Source: Pseudarthrobacter sp. NIBRBAC000502770
GTDB lineage: Bacteria > Actinomycetota > Actinomycetes > Actinomycetales > Micrococcaceae
Length of the DNA stretch: 64,000 nt
Assembly (NCBI RefSeq): GCF_006517815.1
Contig: NZ_CP041198.1
Location: 1,984,001 to 2,048,000, forward strand
Reading direction: 5' to 3'
Shown: piece after piece, positions 1-8,469 of the stretch
Numbering within the stretch: position 1 is the stretch's first letter
How the letters are laid out: the number at the start of each line of letters is the position of its first letter
Notes under the pieces: model-generated
The model's database searches: none
What the model saw: only the letters and a program-made list of their open reading frames with translations
What the model was told of the DNA's origin: nothing
Position numbers and translations under genes: made by a program

Positions 1-181
1 CCTTGTACTCAAGGAACAGCGCAGTGCCAGCAGAGTCGGTAACGACCTTTGCCTGGTGCGGCAGGCTGTAGGTGACCTGCCCGTTCTCAACGGTCTTCAC
101 CAGGTGGGGGGCGGTCGCCTTCCACTGCGAGCGGCGGGCGCGGGTATTCGAGCGAGACATTTTCCGCTTGGGAACAGCCAC
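1..181 (-). CDS. rpmF: 50S ribosomal protein L32 (partial, cut by window edge)
   Basis: Structural protein of the large ribosomal subunit. The reading frame starts with GTG at 181 and gives [18 protein letters not shown], the characteristic basic L32 N-terminus, then continues to the window edge, so the C-terminus is missing. It lies 36 bases downstream of the DUF177 gene on the same strand. The pair yceD/DUF177-rpmF is a widely conserved bacterial operon, which supports both calls. About 60 residues are visible and the family is usually 55-70, so little is lost. The frame is too short and too close to the edge for ordinary ORF calling. Confidence 0.93.
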   Translation of the reverse strand, partial: MAVPKRKMSRSNTRARRSQWKATAPHLVKTVENGQVTYSLPHQAKVVTDSAGTALFLEYK

Positions 182-217
182 GGCTAACTCATTTCTCTCT
201 AGACAAACACGTACAAA

Positions 218-766
218 TCAATTTTGCCGGTCAGGCTTAGCCATATCAGCTAGGGCAGCCCAGCGAGGATCCAGGACCTCGTGGTGGTGCCCCGGCTCGT
301 CTTCCAGGCGAACTCCGCATTCGGAGCAAAGGCCCTGGCAGTCTTCCCGGCACACCGGCTGGAACGGCAGATTGGTGACAACCGCGTCCCGCAACACCGG
401 TTCAAGATCGATTACATCGTGCTCGACTCGACGTTGCTCTTCATCTTCTTCTCCGTCCGAGAGCTCAGTGCCCTCGTAGAAGAAAAGTTCTTGCACATTG
501 ACCTCAAGGTCATACGCAAGGGGATCCAGGCATCGGCCGCACTCGCCGGTTACTTCGGCGAGGACAGTTCCTGATACCAGAATTCCTTCGTGTACGGCCT
601 CCAGCCTCAGGTCGAGCTCGACATCCGAGCCTTCCTGAACACCAATGAGCGCCACACCAAGATCACCCGGTGCGGGTACATGTTCCGTCAGTGTCCGCAT
701 GCTTCCCGGGCTGCGCCCGAGGTCCTTGACGTCGAACGCCAGGGGCGAACCAGCATCTCTGTTAAT
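218..766 (-). CDS. DUF177 / YceD family protein, probable ATT start
   Basis: Member of the DUF177 (YceD) family, encoded beside rpmF in most bacteria; YceD homologues have been linked to 23S rRNA accumulation, but the exact role here is not known. Two Cys clusters are visible, ECGRCLDPL and CREDCQGLCSECG, and the C-terminus has the family signature DPRWAAL. The first ATG in frame is at 700 (160 aa), but the 22 codons upstream encode INRDAGSPLAFDVKDLGRSPGS; FDVKDLGRSPGSM is family-conserved sequence. No ATG, GTG or TTG occurs between an in-frame TAA and that block. The best start is ATT at 766, five bases after AGGAG, giving 182 aa. A start at 700 cannot be excluded but would remove conserved residues. 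Confidence 0.85.
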   Translation of the reverse strand: MNRDAGSPLAFDVKDLGRSPGSMRTLTEHVPAPGDLGVALIGVQEGSDVELDLRLEAVHEGILVSGTVLAEVTGECGRCLDPLAYDLEVNVQELFFYEGTELSDGEEDEEQRRVEHDVIDLEPVLRDAVVTNLPFQPVCREDCQGLCSECGVRLEDEPGHHHEVLDPRWAALADMAKPDRQN

Positions 767-785
767 GAGAACTCCTGTTGAACAT
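762..785 (-). CDS. Possible 7-residue minicistron MFNRSSH before DUF177
   Basis: ATG at 785 opens a seven-codon frame (MFNRSSH) that ends at TAA 764-762. Its stop shares base 764 with the proposed ATT start of the DUF177 gene, and it spans the AGGAG motif. This arrangement could deliver terminating ribosomes to a weak start codon. Seen directly: the frame and the overlap. Inferred: that it is translated. It may equally be chance. Confidence 0.3.
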   Translation of the reverse strand: MFNRSSH

Positions 786-799
786 ATGACCGACGTACC

Positions 800-829
800 A
801 TCTTAGCCCGAAGAGCCATGGTGACTCAA
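800..829 (-). promoter_or_regulatory. Promoter of DUF177-rpmF operon
   Basis: On the minus strand TTGAGT (829-824) is followed after 18 bases by TAAGAT (805-800), a good housekeeping-type promoter. Transcription would start near 793, just upstream of the minicistron ATG at 785. Confidence 0.6.
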
Positions 830-864
830 ACCGGCGGCGGGCAACGCCGAAGTACCGATCCAGC

Positions 865-1365
865 CTACCGCCTCGGCTGCTGATCCGGCGAAGGCTCGCC
901 GGCAACGATGCGCCGGTGCACTGACCGGGGAACGTAGTCCGAGACGCTTCCGCCCAGGGACGCCACCTCCTTGATCAGGGTGGAGGACAAATGCAGGTAG
1001 CTGGCCTCGGCCGGGAGGAAGACCGTTTCCACGCCGCTCAACTGCCGGTTCATGGTGGCCATGGGGAGCTCGTAGTCAAAGTCCGACGACGACCGGAGCC
1101 CTTTGACGATGGCGGACACCCCCCGGTGGCGGCAGTATTCCGCGAGGAGTCCCGCGCCAACAGGCTCCACCACGATGCCCTTGAGCGAAGCCAACGTCTC
1201 GCGCGCCATGTCCAGCCGCTCCTCCAGGCTGAACATGTACTTCTTCGCATAGTTGGTGGAAATGGCCACAATGACCTCATCAAACAGGCCGGCAGCCCTG
1301 GCAATGACTTCGAGATGGCCGTTGTGGATGGGGTCGAAGGATCCGGGGCACACAGCGCGTCTCAT
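865..1365 (-). CDS. coaD: Phosphopantetheine adenylyltransferase
   Basis: Transfers AMP from ATP to 4'-phosphopantetheine, the penultimate step of coenzyme A synthesis, in the cytosol. The 166-residue product begins MRRAVCPGSFDPIHNGHLEVI, containing the nucleotidyltransferase HxGH-type motif (HNGH), and has the C-terminal STLIKEVA segment that closes the active site; both are typical of CoaD, and the length is normal (155-170). The start at 1365 is supported by a leaderless promoter (TAGGTT, six bases before the ATG). In many actinobacteria coaD directly follows rsmD; here two plus-strand genes separate them. Confidence 0.97.
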   Translation of the reverse strand: MRRAVCPGSFDPIHNGHLEVIARAAGLFDEVIVAISTNYAKKYMFSLEERLDMARETLASLKGIVVEPVGAGLLAEYCRHRGVSAIVKGLRSSSDFDYELPMATMNRQLSGVETVFLPAEASYLHLSSTLIKEVASLGGSVSDYVPRSVHRRIVAGEPSPDQQPRR

Positions 1366-1371
1366 GCTCCG

Positions 1372-1377
1372 AACCTA
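1372..1377 (-). promoter_or_regulatory. -10 element, leaderless coaD
   Basis: TAGGTT on the minus strand, exactly six bases before the coaD ATG at 1365. This TANNNT-N6-start arrangement predicts that the transcript begins at or next to the start codon. Confidence 0.5.
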
Positions 1378-1396
1378 CCGCATGGAAAGCCCGGGA

Positions 1397-1402
1397 TACC
1401 AT
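1397..1402 (+). promoter_or_regulatory. -10 element, leaderless aminotransferase
   Basis: TACCAT followed by six bases and the ATG at 1409. It decides the start among several in-frame candidates (1253, 1382, 1409). The divergent coaD -10 element lies 20 bases away. Confidence 0.45.
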
Positions 1403-1408
1403 GACTGG

Positions 1409-2638
1409 ATGCATCCAGCACGGGAACTTTCCACACCCCTGGCACCTGCTCCCTGGCAGCGCACCGCGCTCGGGGCAAACCTCCTGGCCGCGGACGGCGG
1501 ACTGGGAGTGACCATCTTCGAAGAGATGACAACCCTGGCCGTCAGGACGGGCGCCATCAACCTGGGACAAGGCTTCCCCGACGAGGACGGGCCGGTTGAA
1601 ATCAGGGAGGCGGCCCGGGCGGCCATAGCGTCCGGCGCCAACCAGTACGCGCCGGGCAAGGGCCTCCCCGAACTCCGCGAGGCGGTAGCCGCGCACCAGG
1701 AGCGCTTCTACGGCCTGGCTCCGGATCCGGCAACGGAAGTCATCATCACCACCGGGGCCACTGAAGGCATCGCCGCTGCCCTGCTGGCTTTTGCAGGACC
1801 GGGCGATGAGGTCCTGACGTTCGAGCCGTTCTACGACTCCTACGGTGCGGTCATCGGGCTTTCCGGGGCCACCCACACCACCGTTCCCCTGGCTGCCCCG
1901 GACTTCATGCCGGACGTGGCGGCATTGGAGGCGGCGTTCAGCGTGCGGACCAAGGTGGTGCTGCTGAACAACCCGCACAATCCCACCGGCGCTGTGTTTC
2001 CACCCGCGGTCCTGCAGCGGGTGGTGGACCTTGCCGGCCGGCACGGCAGCATCATCATCACCGATGAAGTGTATGAGCACCTCACCTTCGGCGTGGGCCA
2101 CACCCCGGTGGCCACCCTTCCGGGCGCTGCCGGGCGGACCATCACCATCTCCTCTGCCGGCAAGACCTTTTCCCTCACCGGCTGGAAGATCGGCTGGCTG
2201 AGCGGGCCGGAGGAACTGGTGGCCGCCGTCCGCACGGTAAAGCAGTTCCTGACCTACAGTTCGGGTACGCCGTTCCAGGCAGCGATCGCCAAGGGTTTGG
2301 CCCTCCCCGATGATTTCTATACGGGCATCGCTTCTGCCTTGGAGCAGAAACGGGACATTCTCAGCGCCGGGCTCCGGGCCGCCGGCTTTGACGTCTTCAC
2401 CCCGCAGGGCACCTACTTCGTCAACGTGGACACCGCACCGCTGGGCATCACCGATTCCCTGGACCTCGCCCGGCGGCTGCCGGAACTGGTGGGGGTCGCA
2501 GCCATTCCCGTTCCGGTCTTCTGCCATCCGGAAGGCGCCGAGCGGACGCGCAGCCTGCTCCGCTTTGCCTTCTGCAAGAAGACCAATGTCCTGGAGGAGG
2601 CCGCCGCGCGGTTGGCAACCCTGCGCGGCAGGCTCTGA
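1409..2638 (+). CDS. PLP-dependent aminotransferase, class I/II
   Basis: Fold-type I aminotransferase of about 409 residues, probably acting on an amino acid or kynurenine-type substrate; the exact substrate cannot be read from sequence. Visible family features are INLGQGFPDEDGP near the N-terminus, NNPHNPTGAVF (PLP contact), ITDEVYEHL (Asp/Tyr cofactor contacts) and SSAGKTFSLTGWKIGW carrying the Schiff-base Lys. The frame is open from 1253, but that extension runs across coaD; ATG 1409 follows a leaderless -10 element. Its TGA overlaps the ATG of the next gene (ATGA), so the two are co-translated. The pair is inserted between coaD and rsmD on the opposite strand. Confidence 0.9.
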   Translation: MHPARELSTPLAPAPWQRTALGANLLAADGGLGVTIFEEMTTLAVRTGAINLGQGFPDEDGPVEIREAARAAIASGANQYAPGKGLPELREAVAAHQERFYGLAPDPATEVIITTGATEGIAAALLAFAGPGDEVLTFEPFYDSYGAVIGLSGATHTTVPLAAPDFMPDVAALEAAFSVRTKVVLLNNPHNPTGAVFPPAVLQRVVDLAGRHGSIIITDEVYEHLTFGVGHTPVATLPGAAGRTITISSAGKTFSLTGWKIGWLSGPEELVAAVRTVKQFLTYSSGTPFQAAIAKGLALPDDFYTGIASALEQKRDILSAGLRAAGFDVFTPQGTYFVNVDTAPLGITDSLDLARRLPELVGVAAIPVPVFCHPEGAERTRSLLRFAFCKKTNVLEEAAARLATLRGRL

Positions 2639-3420
2639 TGCCCACCCGCGGGGCCGCCAGCCGTTTCCTGCGCACCACCGGCCAGCACGCCACCATCGAG
2701 CCTGATGCCTTTACCGACGGCGGCTACGTGCTCAGCATCGGCGGAGCCGAACAGTCGCACGTCAACCTTGACCGGCCGGAAGACATCTTCTACGAATACC
2801 TGCGCCGGATCGGACACCTCGTGGATCTTGCTGCGCCGCCCGGACGACCAATCACGGCGCTCCACCTGGGAGCGGGCGCGTTGACCCTGGCGCGGTACAT
2901 CCAGGCGACCCGTCCGGGCTCAGTGCAGTATGCAGTTGAGCTGGAGCGCGAACTGCTGGACTTCGTCCTGCGGCACCTTCCCATGCCCGAAGGAACCAAC
3001 CTGACCACCATCATCGGCGACGCCCGCGAAGCGCTCGGTGCGCTGGACCCCGGCCTGGCGTTCGACGTCGTGATCCTGGACATCTTCTCCGGACCGGAGG
3101 CGCCGGTCCACATCGCCACGGACGGTTTCTACCGTGAAGCCAGGGACCGATTAAGCCCGGGCGGGCTCCTGATCGTCAATGTCGGGGACGAACCGGCGCT
3201 CACGCTTGTCAGGAGCCAGGTGGCCGCCATGCGCGCTGCCATGGCCGATGTTGCGGCGTTCGGGGAAGCCGGAATGTTCGACGGACGGTATCCGGGAAAC
3301 GTCATCCTGGCAGGAACGCAGGACCCCTGGCCGGACTCGTGGACAACAGACCTGGCCGCCCGCGGCCCCCACCCTGCCCGGGTCCTGTCCGGAGTGGACC
3401 TCGACCCCTTCTCGGCTTAG
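2638..3420 (+). CDS. Spermidine synthase-like methyltransferase-fold protein
   Basis: A 260-residue protein with the Rossmann core of the polyamine aminopropyltransferase family: HLGAGALTLARYI is the nucleotide-binding glycine motif (about residues 76-88), followed by VELERELLDFV and FDVVILDIFSG, matching the acidic residues that bind decarboxylated AdoMet or AdoMet. It is shorter than true spermidine synthases (about 290) and has no membrane segments, so it could be a methyltransferase rather than a polyamine enzyme. It overlaps the upstream aminotransferase by one base. Substrate unknown. Confidence 0.82.
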   Translation: MPTRGAASRFLRTTGQHATIEPDAFTDGGYVLSIGGAEQSHVNLDRPEDIFYEYLRRIGHLVDLAAPPGRPITALHLGAGALTLARYIQATRPGSVQYAVELERELLDFVLRHLPMPEGTNLTTIIGDAREALGALDPGLAFDVVILDIFSGPEAPVHIATDGFYREARDRLSPGGLLIVNVGDEPALTLVRSQVAAMRAAMADVAAFGEAGMFDGRYPGNVILAGTQDPWPDSWTTDLAARGPHPARVLSGVDLDPFSA

Positions 3421-3430
3421 GCCCAAGGCC

Positions 3431-4045
3431 CTATCCCTCTGCCACGTCCGGCAGGTCGTCAGCGGAAATGGCATCGGGCACCGACGGCTCCGCGAACCAC
3501 AGCCTGGTTTCCCCGTATTTCTTTTCGGCGAAACGCGTCATCCCTTCCGGCCACCCTGGTTCCGGGGAGCGTGACGAACGTTCCACCACCACCACGGCTC
3601 CGGACCCCAAATGGCCGGCGAGCTTCTGCAGCACGGCGGCGAGCGTGCCGTCCTCCAGCGGATACGGCGGGTCCAGGAACACGACGTCCCAGGCGGCCGC
3701 CGCCGCAGCGCGGTCAAGGAACGGCTCCACCTTGGACCGGTGAACCGTCACGGTCTTAGCGCCCAGCACCCCGTTGATGAGGTCCGCGTTGCGCTGGCAC
3801 ACGGCACTGGCTTTGGCGTCCGACTCGACGAGGTCCACCGACCGTGCACCCCGGCTGCCGCTTTCCACCCCCAGGGCACCGGAACCGGCGTAGAGATCCA
3901 GTACCCGGGCGCCGGCAAGCACGTCAAAGGCATCCAGGCGGGAAAACAGCGCTTCCTTGACGCGGTCCGTCGTGGGCCGGGTCAACGATCCCGGGACCGC
4001 GGCCAGCGGCGTGCCGCCGGCCGCGCCGGCGATGATCCGCGTCAC
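3431..4045 (-). CDS. rsmD: 16S rRNA (guanine(966)-N(2))-methyltransferase
   Basis: Methylates G966 of 16S rRNA in the 30S subunit using AdoMet. It contains the N-terminal TRIIAGAAGG of RsmD, the AdoMet motif VLDLYAGSGALGVE, and the catalytic DPPYPL of N6/N2 methyltransferases. A GTG at 4054 is also possible, but GTG at 4045 gives the usual N-terminus TRIIAG; about 204 residues, slightly longer than the E. coli protein. It lies about 40 bases downstream of recG and ends 10 bases from the convergent spermidine-synthase-like gene. Confidence 0.95.
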   Translation of the reverse strand: MTRIIAGAAGGTPLAAVPGSLTRPTTDRVKEALFSRLDAFDVLAGARVLDLYAGSGALGVESGSRGARSVDLVESDAKASAVCQRNADLINGVLGAKTVTVHRSKVEPFLDRAAAAAAWDVVFLDPPYPLEDGTLAAVLQKLAGHLGSGAVVVVERSSRSPEPGWPEGMTRFAEKKYGETRLWFAEPSVPDAISADDLPDVAEG

Positions 4046-4084
4046 CGCACCCACCGCAGTTCGGCCGCGCCGGCCACGTCGTTG

Positions 4085-6355
4085 CTAACCGCGTTCAAGG
4101 AACGCCTCCTTCTCGGGGTTGAGGTACTTCTCGATGGCCCCGGCGAGCTCGGGGTGGCCGGACAGCAGCGGGTCCCCGCCAACGATTGCCTGTGCGTCGT
4201 CCCTGGCCCGGGCTATCACGTCTTCATGTTCAAGGACCCGGAGCAGCTTCAGTGTGGACCGGCCGCCGGACTGGGAAGCACCAAGGATATCGCCCTCGCG
4301 CCGCAGCTTGAGGTCCTCCTGCGAGAGGACGAACCCGTCCGTCGTGGCAGCGACCGCGTCCAGCCGCCGCCTGCTGGGGTGGCCGGGTTCGAGGGCGGTT
4401 ACCAACAGGCAGGTTCCTGGCAGGCCGCCGCGGCCCACGCGGCCGCGAAGCTGGTGGAGCTGGGAGATTCCGAACCTGTCAGCGTCCAGGATGACCATCA
4501 GCGTGGCGTTGTGCACGTCGACCCCCACTTCGATCACGGTGGTGGAGACGAGCAGCTTGATGCGGTTGGCGGTGAACCCGGCCATGGTCTCCGTCTTCAA
4601 GTCGGGGTCCTGGCGTCCGTGCAGGGGAGCCAGCGGCACCCCTGCCAGCGAGGGCTCGCCCTTTAGATGGTCCACGACGGCGGTGACGGACGCGAGCTCC
4701 CGCGTCTCCTCTGCGTCCATGCCGGAAGGTGCGGCCTCGCCGGGGCTGAAGTCGCCGTCGTCGTCCGTTCCGATCTTGGGACAGACCACGTACACCTGGT
4801 GGCCGGCGTCGATCTCTTCCCGGGCACGTGCCCAGATCCGTGCCACCCAGCCGGGATTTTCCGCAAGGCCCACGAGGTGGGTGGTGATCGGTGCCCGGCC
4901 CTTGGGCAGTTCGTCGAGGGTGGAGGTCTCAAGGTCGCCAAACACGGTCATCGCTACCGTGCGGGGAATGGGTGTGGCGGTCATGACGAGCAGGTGCGGC
5001 GGTTTCCGGGCTTTGGCCCGCAGGGCATCGCGCTGTTCCACGCCAAAGCGGTGTTGTTCGTCCACCACGATCAAGCCGAGGTCATAGAAGGAGACGTTGT
5101 CGCTGAGCAGTGCGTGGGTGCCGATAATGATTCCCGCGGTGCCGGAGGCGGCGTCGAGCATTGCCTGCTTCCGTGCCGCCGTAGGCATGGACCCGGTGAG
5201 CAGCGTGACCTGGACGGAAGGCCCGGCGCCGCCGGCCAGGCCGCCCAGGAGTCCGTCGCTGGAAAGCGGACCCAGGGTTCGCCGGATGGAGTCGAAGTGC
5301 TGGGCGGCGAGTACTTCGGTGGGGGCAAGGAGCGCGGCCTGGCCGCCGGCGTCCACCACCTGGAGCATGGCACGCAACGCCACGACGGTTTTCCCGGAAC
5401 CCACTTCACCCTGCAACAGCCGGTTCATGGGCGTGTCCTGCGCCAGTTCCGCGGCCAGGGTCTTGCCGACGGAGGCCTGGCCGGCCGTGAGCGTGAACGG
5501 CAGCGCGTGGTCGAATGCGGCCAGGATTCCGTCGTTGACAGGACGCCGGGCAGTGGCTTCCTCCGCGGCAAGCTGGGCCCGGCGCCGGGCCAGCGCTGAC
5601 TGCAGCACCAGTGCTTCCTGGTAACGGAAACGGTCGCGGGCACGCTTCCAGTCGCCGGCGGTTTCGGGAACGTGGATGAGGCGGTAGGCGTCTGCGACGG
5701 GCAGGAAGCCTTCCCTCGCGGCGACCTCCGGGGGAACCGGGTCCGGCAGCGAACCAAGGTCGGAAGTTTCGAGCAGCGTGGCGATCACCTTCTGGATCTT
5801 CCAGCTGGGCAGTTTGGCCGTGGCCGGATAGACCGGTATTGGCATGGCGGCAAGTTTCCCAGGGTCTTTTCCGGAGTCGCTGAACGGATCTTCGTCCAGG
5901 AGCTGGAAGTCGGGGTTGGTAAGGCCCAGCTTTCCCTTGAAACTGGTTACCCGGCCCGAAAACAAGGCACGGCGGCCCTGCAGGAGCTCGTTCTTCGCCT
6001 TGAACCCGTTGAAGAAGCTGATTTTCAGGGTGCCCGGAACCTTGCCGGTGTAATCCCGCCCGCCAACCAGCCGCAGCCCCTGCTTCCCGTCGTCGTCTGA
6101 GACGATGACGTCGGTGATGGTCCCGCGCCGCGCCTGCATCTGCCGGGTGCTGCTGGAGAGGACCCTGGCTATCAGGGTCACATCCTCATCGAGCGGAAGC
6201 TCTGCGATGGGGGTCAACTCCCCGCGGCTCATGTAGCGGCGGGGGTAATAGTTCAGGAGGCCCTCTACGGTGGTGATGCCGAGGTGTTTCTCAATGACCG
6301 CCGCTGAGCGCTTCCCGATCCGCCGCTCCAGGGCGAGTTCCAGTTCAGCGTTCAT
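4085..6355 (-). CDS. recG: ATP-dependent DNA helicase RecG
   Basis: Branched-DNA translocase that reverses stalled replication forks and processes Holliday junctions. The 756-residue protein shows an N-terminal wedge/OB region (about 60-160), Walker A GEVGSGKT, the DExH box VDEQHRFG, TATPIPRT (motif III), and the C-terminal helicase domain with QLRGRVGRGG. The family is usually about 690 aa in E. coli and 720-760 in actinobacteria. The ATG at 6355 overlaps the end of the DAK2 gene by 11 bases, so it belongs to the thiL-DAK2-recG-rsmD operon. Confidence 0.98.
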   Translation of the reverse strand: MNAELELALERRIGKRSAAVIEKHLGITTVEGLLNYYPRRYMSRGELTPIAELPLDEDVTLIARVLSSSTRQMQARRGTITDVIVSDDDGKQGLRLVGGRDYTGKVPGTLKISFFNGFKAKNELLQGRRALFSGRVTSFKGKLGLTNPDFQLLDEDPFSDSGKDPGKLAAMPIPVYPATAKLPSWKIQKVIATLLETSDLGSLPDPVPPEVAAREGFLPVADAYRLIHVPETAGDWKRARDRFRYQEALVLQSALARRRAQLAAEEATARRPVNDGILAAFDHALPFTLTAGQASVGKTLAAELAQDTPMNRLLQGEVGSGKTVVALRAMLQVVDAGGQAALLAPTEVLAAQHFDSIRRTLGPLSSDGLLGGLAGGAGPSVQVTLLTGSMPTAARKQAMLDAASGTAGIIIGTHALLSDNVSFYDLGLIVVDEQHRFGVEQRDALRAKARKPPHLLVMTATPIPRTVAMTVFGDLETSTLDELPKGRAPITTHLVGLAENPGWVARIWARAREEIDAGHQVYVVCPKIGTDDDGDFSPGEAAPSGMDAEETRELASVTAVVDHLKGEPSLAGVPLAPLHGRQDPDLKTETMAGFTANRIKLLVSTTVIEVGVDVHNATLMVILDADRFGISQLHQLRGRVGRGGLPGTCLLVTALEPGHPSRRRLDAVAATTDGFVLSQEDLKLRREGDILGASQSGGRSTLKLLRVLEHEDVIARARDDAQAIVGGDPLLSGHPELAGAIEKYLNPEKEAFLERG

Positions 6356-7364
6356 GCCCGCCGGTGTTCACCGCGTCCGCACCCGGGTCCCGCGGCAGGG
6401 CCAGTTCGCTGATGCTGATCTGGGAAGGTTCGCCCAGGGACCGGATAATCCCCACCGCCGGGGCGGCGTCCGGCACGTGCACGTGCACCCGCCACCGGTA
6501 GTTGCCATCGGCGTCCGGCCCGTTGCCCACCTGGCTCATGATCACTGACTCGCCGATTTCGTCGAGACGCTGCCGCAGGGTGGCGGCATTCAATGGCGAC
6601 AGGCTGATGGTGCACATGACTTCCACGCCGTCGTCGGCAGGCATGGACGTATGGATGTGGGGATCAGAAACATCGTACCCGTGGAGGCCATCGAGAAGCT
6701 CCCCCTGCAGCTCCTCCCCCATGACGGCGGAGCGGAGGCAGTCAAGGATCAGCAGCATTCCCACGCCGCCTGCATCCACCACGTGGGCAGACTGGAGCGC
6801 ATCGAGCTGTTCTTCGGTGTGGATCACGGCGGCCAACGCCCCCTCCACCGCCGCGTCCAGGGCAAGGCCCAGGGCATGGTTGCTGTCGTCGCCGTCCTGG
6901 CCGGCGTCCACGGCGGCGGCCGCACGTGCCGCCGCTTCCATGACGGAAAGCATGGTCCCGGGAACGGGATCGCTGAGGGCAGACCACGCCCGGATCTGCG
7001 CACGGTTCAGGGCCGCCGAGAGCAGGGTGGACGTCAACCGGGTATGGCCGGCCAGCGGTTCAGCTGCCGCACAGAGGAACACCGAGAACAAGGTCCCGGA
7101 ATTTCCCCGCGCCTCCTCCATGGCAGCCTGGCCGGCCATCGAGAGGACTTCCCCGACGTCCACCGGGGCAGGCTGGTCAGGGTCCAGCACCAGCGAACGC
7201 GCCGCAGCGCGGACCGTGAGGTAGAGGTTTGTGCCGGTATCACCGTCAGCCACCGGAAAGATATTGATGGCGTTGAGCCGGTCGCTGTGGTTTCCCAGCG
7301 CAGTTTCAGCCTTGCCCAGCCACCTCTTCATGGCCAGCGCGTTGGCGGCAACCTTAGTGTGCAA
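6345..7364 (-). CDS. DAK2 (DhaL-fold) domain protein, FakA-like
   Basis: The N-terminus carries a DhaL/DAK2 kinase-type nucleotide-binding domain (about residues 5-200) with the Mg-binding motif FPVADGDTGTN. Homologues include the fatty acid kinase FakA, which phosphorylates acyl groups presented by DegV-like binding proteins. At 339 residues it is clearly shorter than FakA (about 550), and no degV-like partner is near, so fatty acid kinase activity is only a guess. The start is TTG at 7364, overlapping thiL by 11 bases; ATG at 7331 is an alternative. The place between thiL and recG is usual for actinobacteria. Confidence 0.82.
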   Translation of the reverse strand: MHTKVAANALAMKRWLGKAETALGNHSDRLNAINIFPVADGDTGTNLYLTVRAAARSLVLDPDQPAPVDVGEVLSMAGQAAMEEARGNSGTLFSVFLCAAAEPLAGHTRLTSTLLSAALNRAQIRAWSALSDPVPGTMLSVMEAAARAAAAVDAGQDGDDSNHALGLALDAAVEGALAAVIHTEEQLDALQSAHVVDAGGVGMLLILDCLRSAVMGEELQGELLDGLHGYDVSDPHIHTSMPADDGVEVMCTISLSPLNAATLRQRLDEIGESVIMSQVGNGPDADGNYRWRVHVHVPDAAPAVGIIRSLGEPSQISISELALPRDPGADAVNTGGHER

Positions 7365-8400
7365 AGTGATCCCATCCCCCGGTGTCCGCGGCCCGGCCAG
7401 CTATCAGGACACCCGGGCCTTCGTCGGTGCCGAGTGCATGTATCGAGCCTATCGCAGTGAATCCGGGTGGCAGCTGAACATCGGCAGGGAATGTGGCCAG
7501 CAGCCCGTGGTCCTCACCCCCGCCGAGCACCCACGGCGCCGCATCCGCTCCCAGCCGCGCCGCAGCGGGTCCCAGGAGTTCCGCCAACCCGGCCAGGCGT
7601 GCCGGGTCGAGGGTAACGGCGACACCGCTCGCGGCCGCAAGCCGCTTTCCGTCGCGCAGGAGTCCGTCCGATACATCCAGCATGGCTGTGGCCCCTGCCT
7701 CCCGGGCTGCAGGCCCTGCTTCCAACGGCGGCCGCGGGCGGCACTGCAGGTCGACGAAGGCATGCTCCGCGGGCGTCAGGGTATCCACCCCGATTCCCGA
7801 CTCGAGGAGGGAAAGGCCTGCTGCCGCATGGCCCACCGTTCCCGCGAGCGCCAGGATGTCACCCGGCCGGGCACCGGAGCGGAGCACCGGCCGGGCGCCG
7901 TCGAGGGTTCCAAGGACAGCGGCGGTCACGGAAATTTCCCTGCCGCGGCCGAGGTCGCCGCCCGCCACGGAACAGTGGACTGCCCCGAGTTCCCGGATTC
8001 CGGCTGCCAGCCCGTCCGCCAGGTCCTCTACCCAGGCGACCGGGGTGTCTACGGGGAGCGTAAGGCTGACCACCATCGAGGTGGCCCGGGCGCCCATGGC
8101 ATTGATGTCACTGAGGTTTTGCGCTGCTGCCTTCCAGCCGACGTCGAACCCGGTGGTGCGGTAGCCGCTCGGCCACAGGAGCCGGAAATCCTGGTCCTGG
8201 ACCTGGGTGTCGATGCTGATGACGGTTCGCCCGTCCGGTGCCGCGACAATGGCGGCGTCGTCCCCCGGCCCAAGCAGCGTGCTTGCAGTGTATCCGGCCT
8301 CCGTCCGGAGGCGCGGAAAGATCCGGGCCAGCAGGTCGGCTTCGGAAAGCCCGGCCACGGTGGGCTGGTGGTCTATGCGGTTACGAAGGTCTTCAGGCAC
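7354..8400 (-). CDS. thiL: Thiamine-monophosphate kinase
   Basis: Phosphorylates thiamine monophosphate to the active cofactor thiamine diphosphate, in the cytosol. The 348-residue protein shows the AIRS/ThiL signatures GPGDDAAIV (Mg/ATP), ISIDTQVQDQDF, KAAAQNLSDINAMGA and VAGGDLGRG. Its start is GTG 8400, supported by a leaderless promoter. It is the first gene of a minus-strand overlap operon (thiL, DAK2, recG, rsmD). Confidence 0.96.
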   Translation of the reverse strand: MPEDLRNRIDHQPTVAGLSEADLLARIFPRLRTEAGYTASTLLGPGDDAAIVAAPDGRTVISIDTQVQDQDFRLLWPSGYRTTGFDVGWKAAAQNLSDINAMGARATSMVVSLTLPVDTPVAWVEDLADGLAAGIRELGAVHCSVAGGDLGRGREISVTAAVLGTLDGARPVLRSGARPGDILALAGTVGHAAAGLSLLESGIGVDTLTPAEHAFVDLQCRPRPPLEAGPAAREAGATAMLDVSDGLLRDGKRLAAASGVAVTLDPARLAGLAELLGPAAARLGADAAPWVLGGGEDHGLLATFPADVQLPPGFTAIGSIHALGTDEGPGVLIAGRAADTGGWDHFAH

Positions 8401-8406
8401 GCCACT

Positions 8407-8412
8407 ACGCTA
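8407..8412 (-). promoter_or_regulatory. -10 element, leaderless thiL
   Basis: TAGCGT on the minus strand, six bases before the GTG start at 8400; it heads the thiL-DAK2-recG-rsmD operon. Confidence 0.5.
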
Positions 8413-8457
8413 CCGCGCCCGGCCGACATTCTGTCCGGACTTGGACGGCGGCGGCGA

Positions 8458-8463
8458 TAGGCT
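8458..8463 (+). promoter_or_regulatory. -10 element, leaderless DUF3515 gene
   Basis: TAGGCT followed by GGAACC and the ATG at 8470, the same spacing as for thiL on the other strand. The two -10 elements of this divergent promoter region are 45 bases apart. Confidence 0.5.
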
Positions 8464-8469
8464 GGAACC

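Noticed and set aside
1253..1408. Upstream start of the aminotransferase
   Set aside because: It would cover the coaD coding region and lacks any promoter or ribosome binding site.
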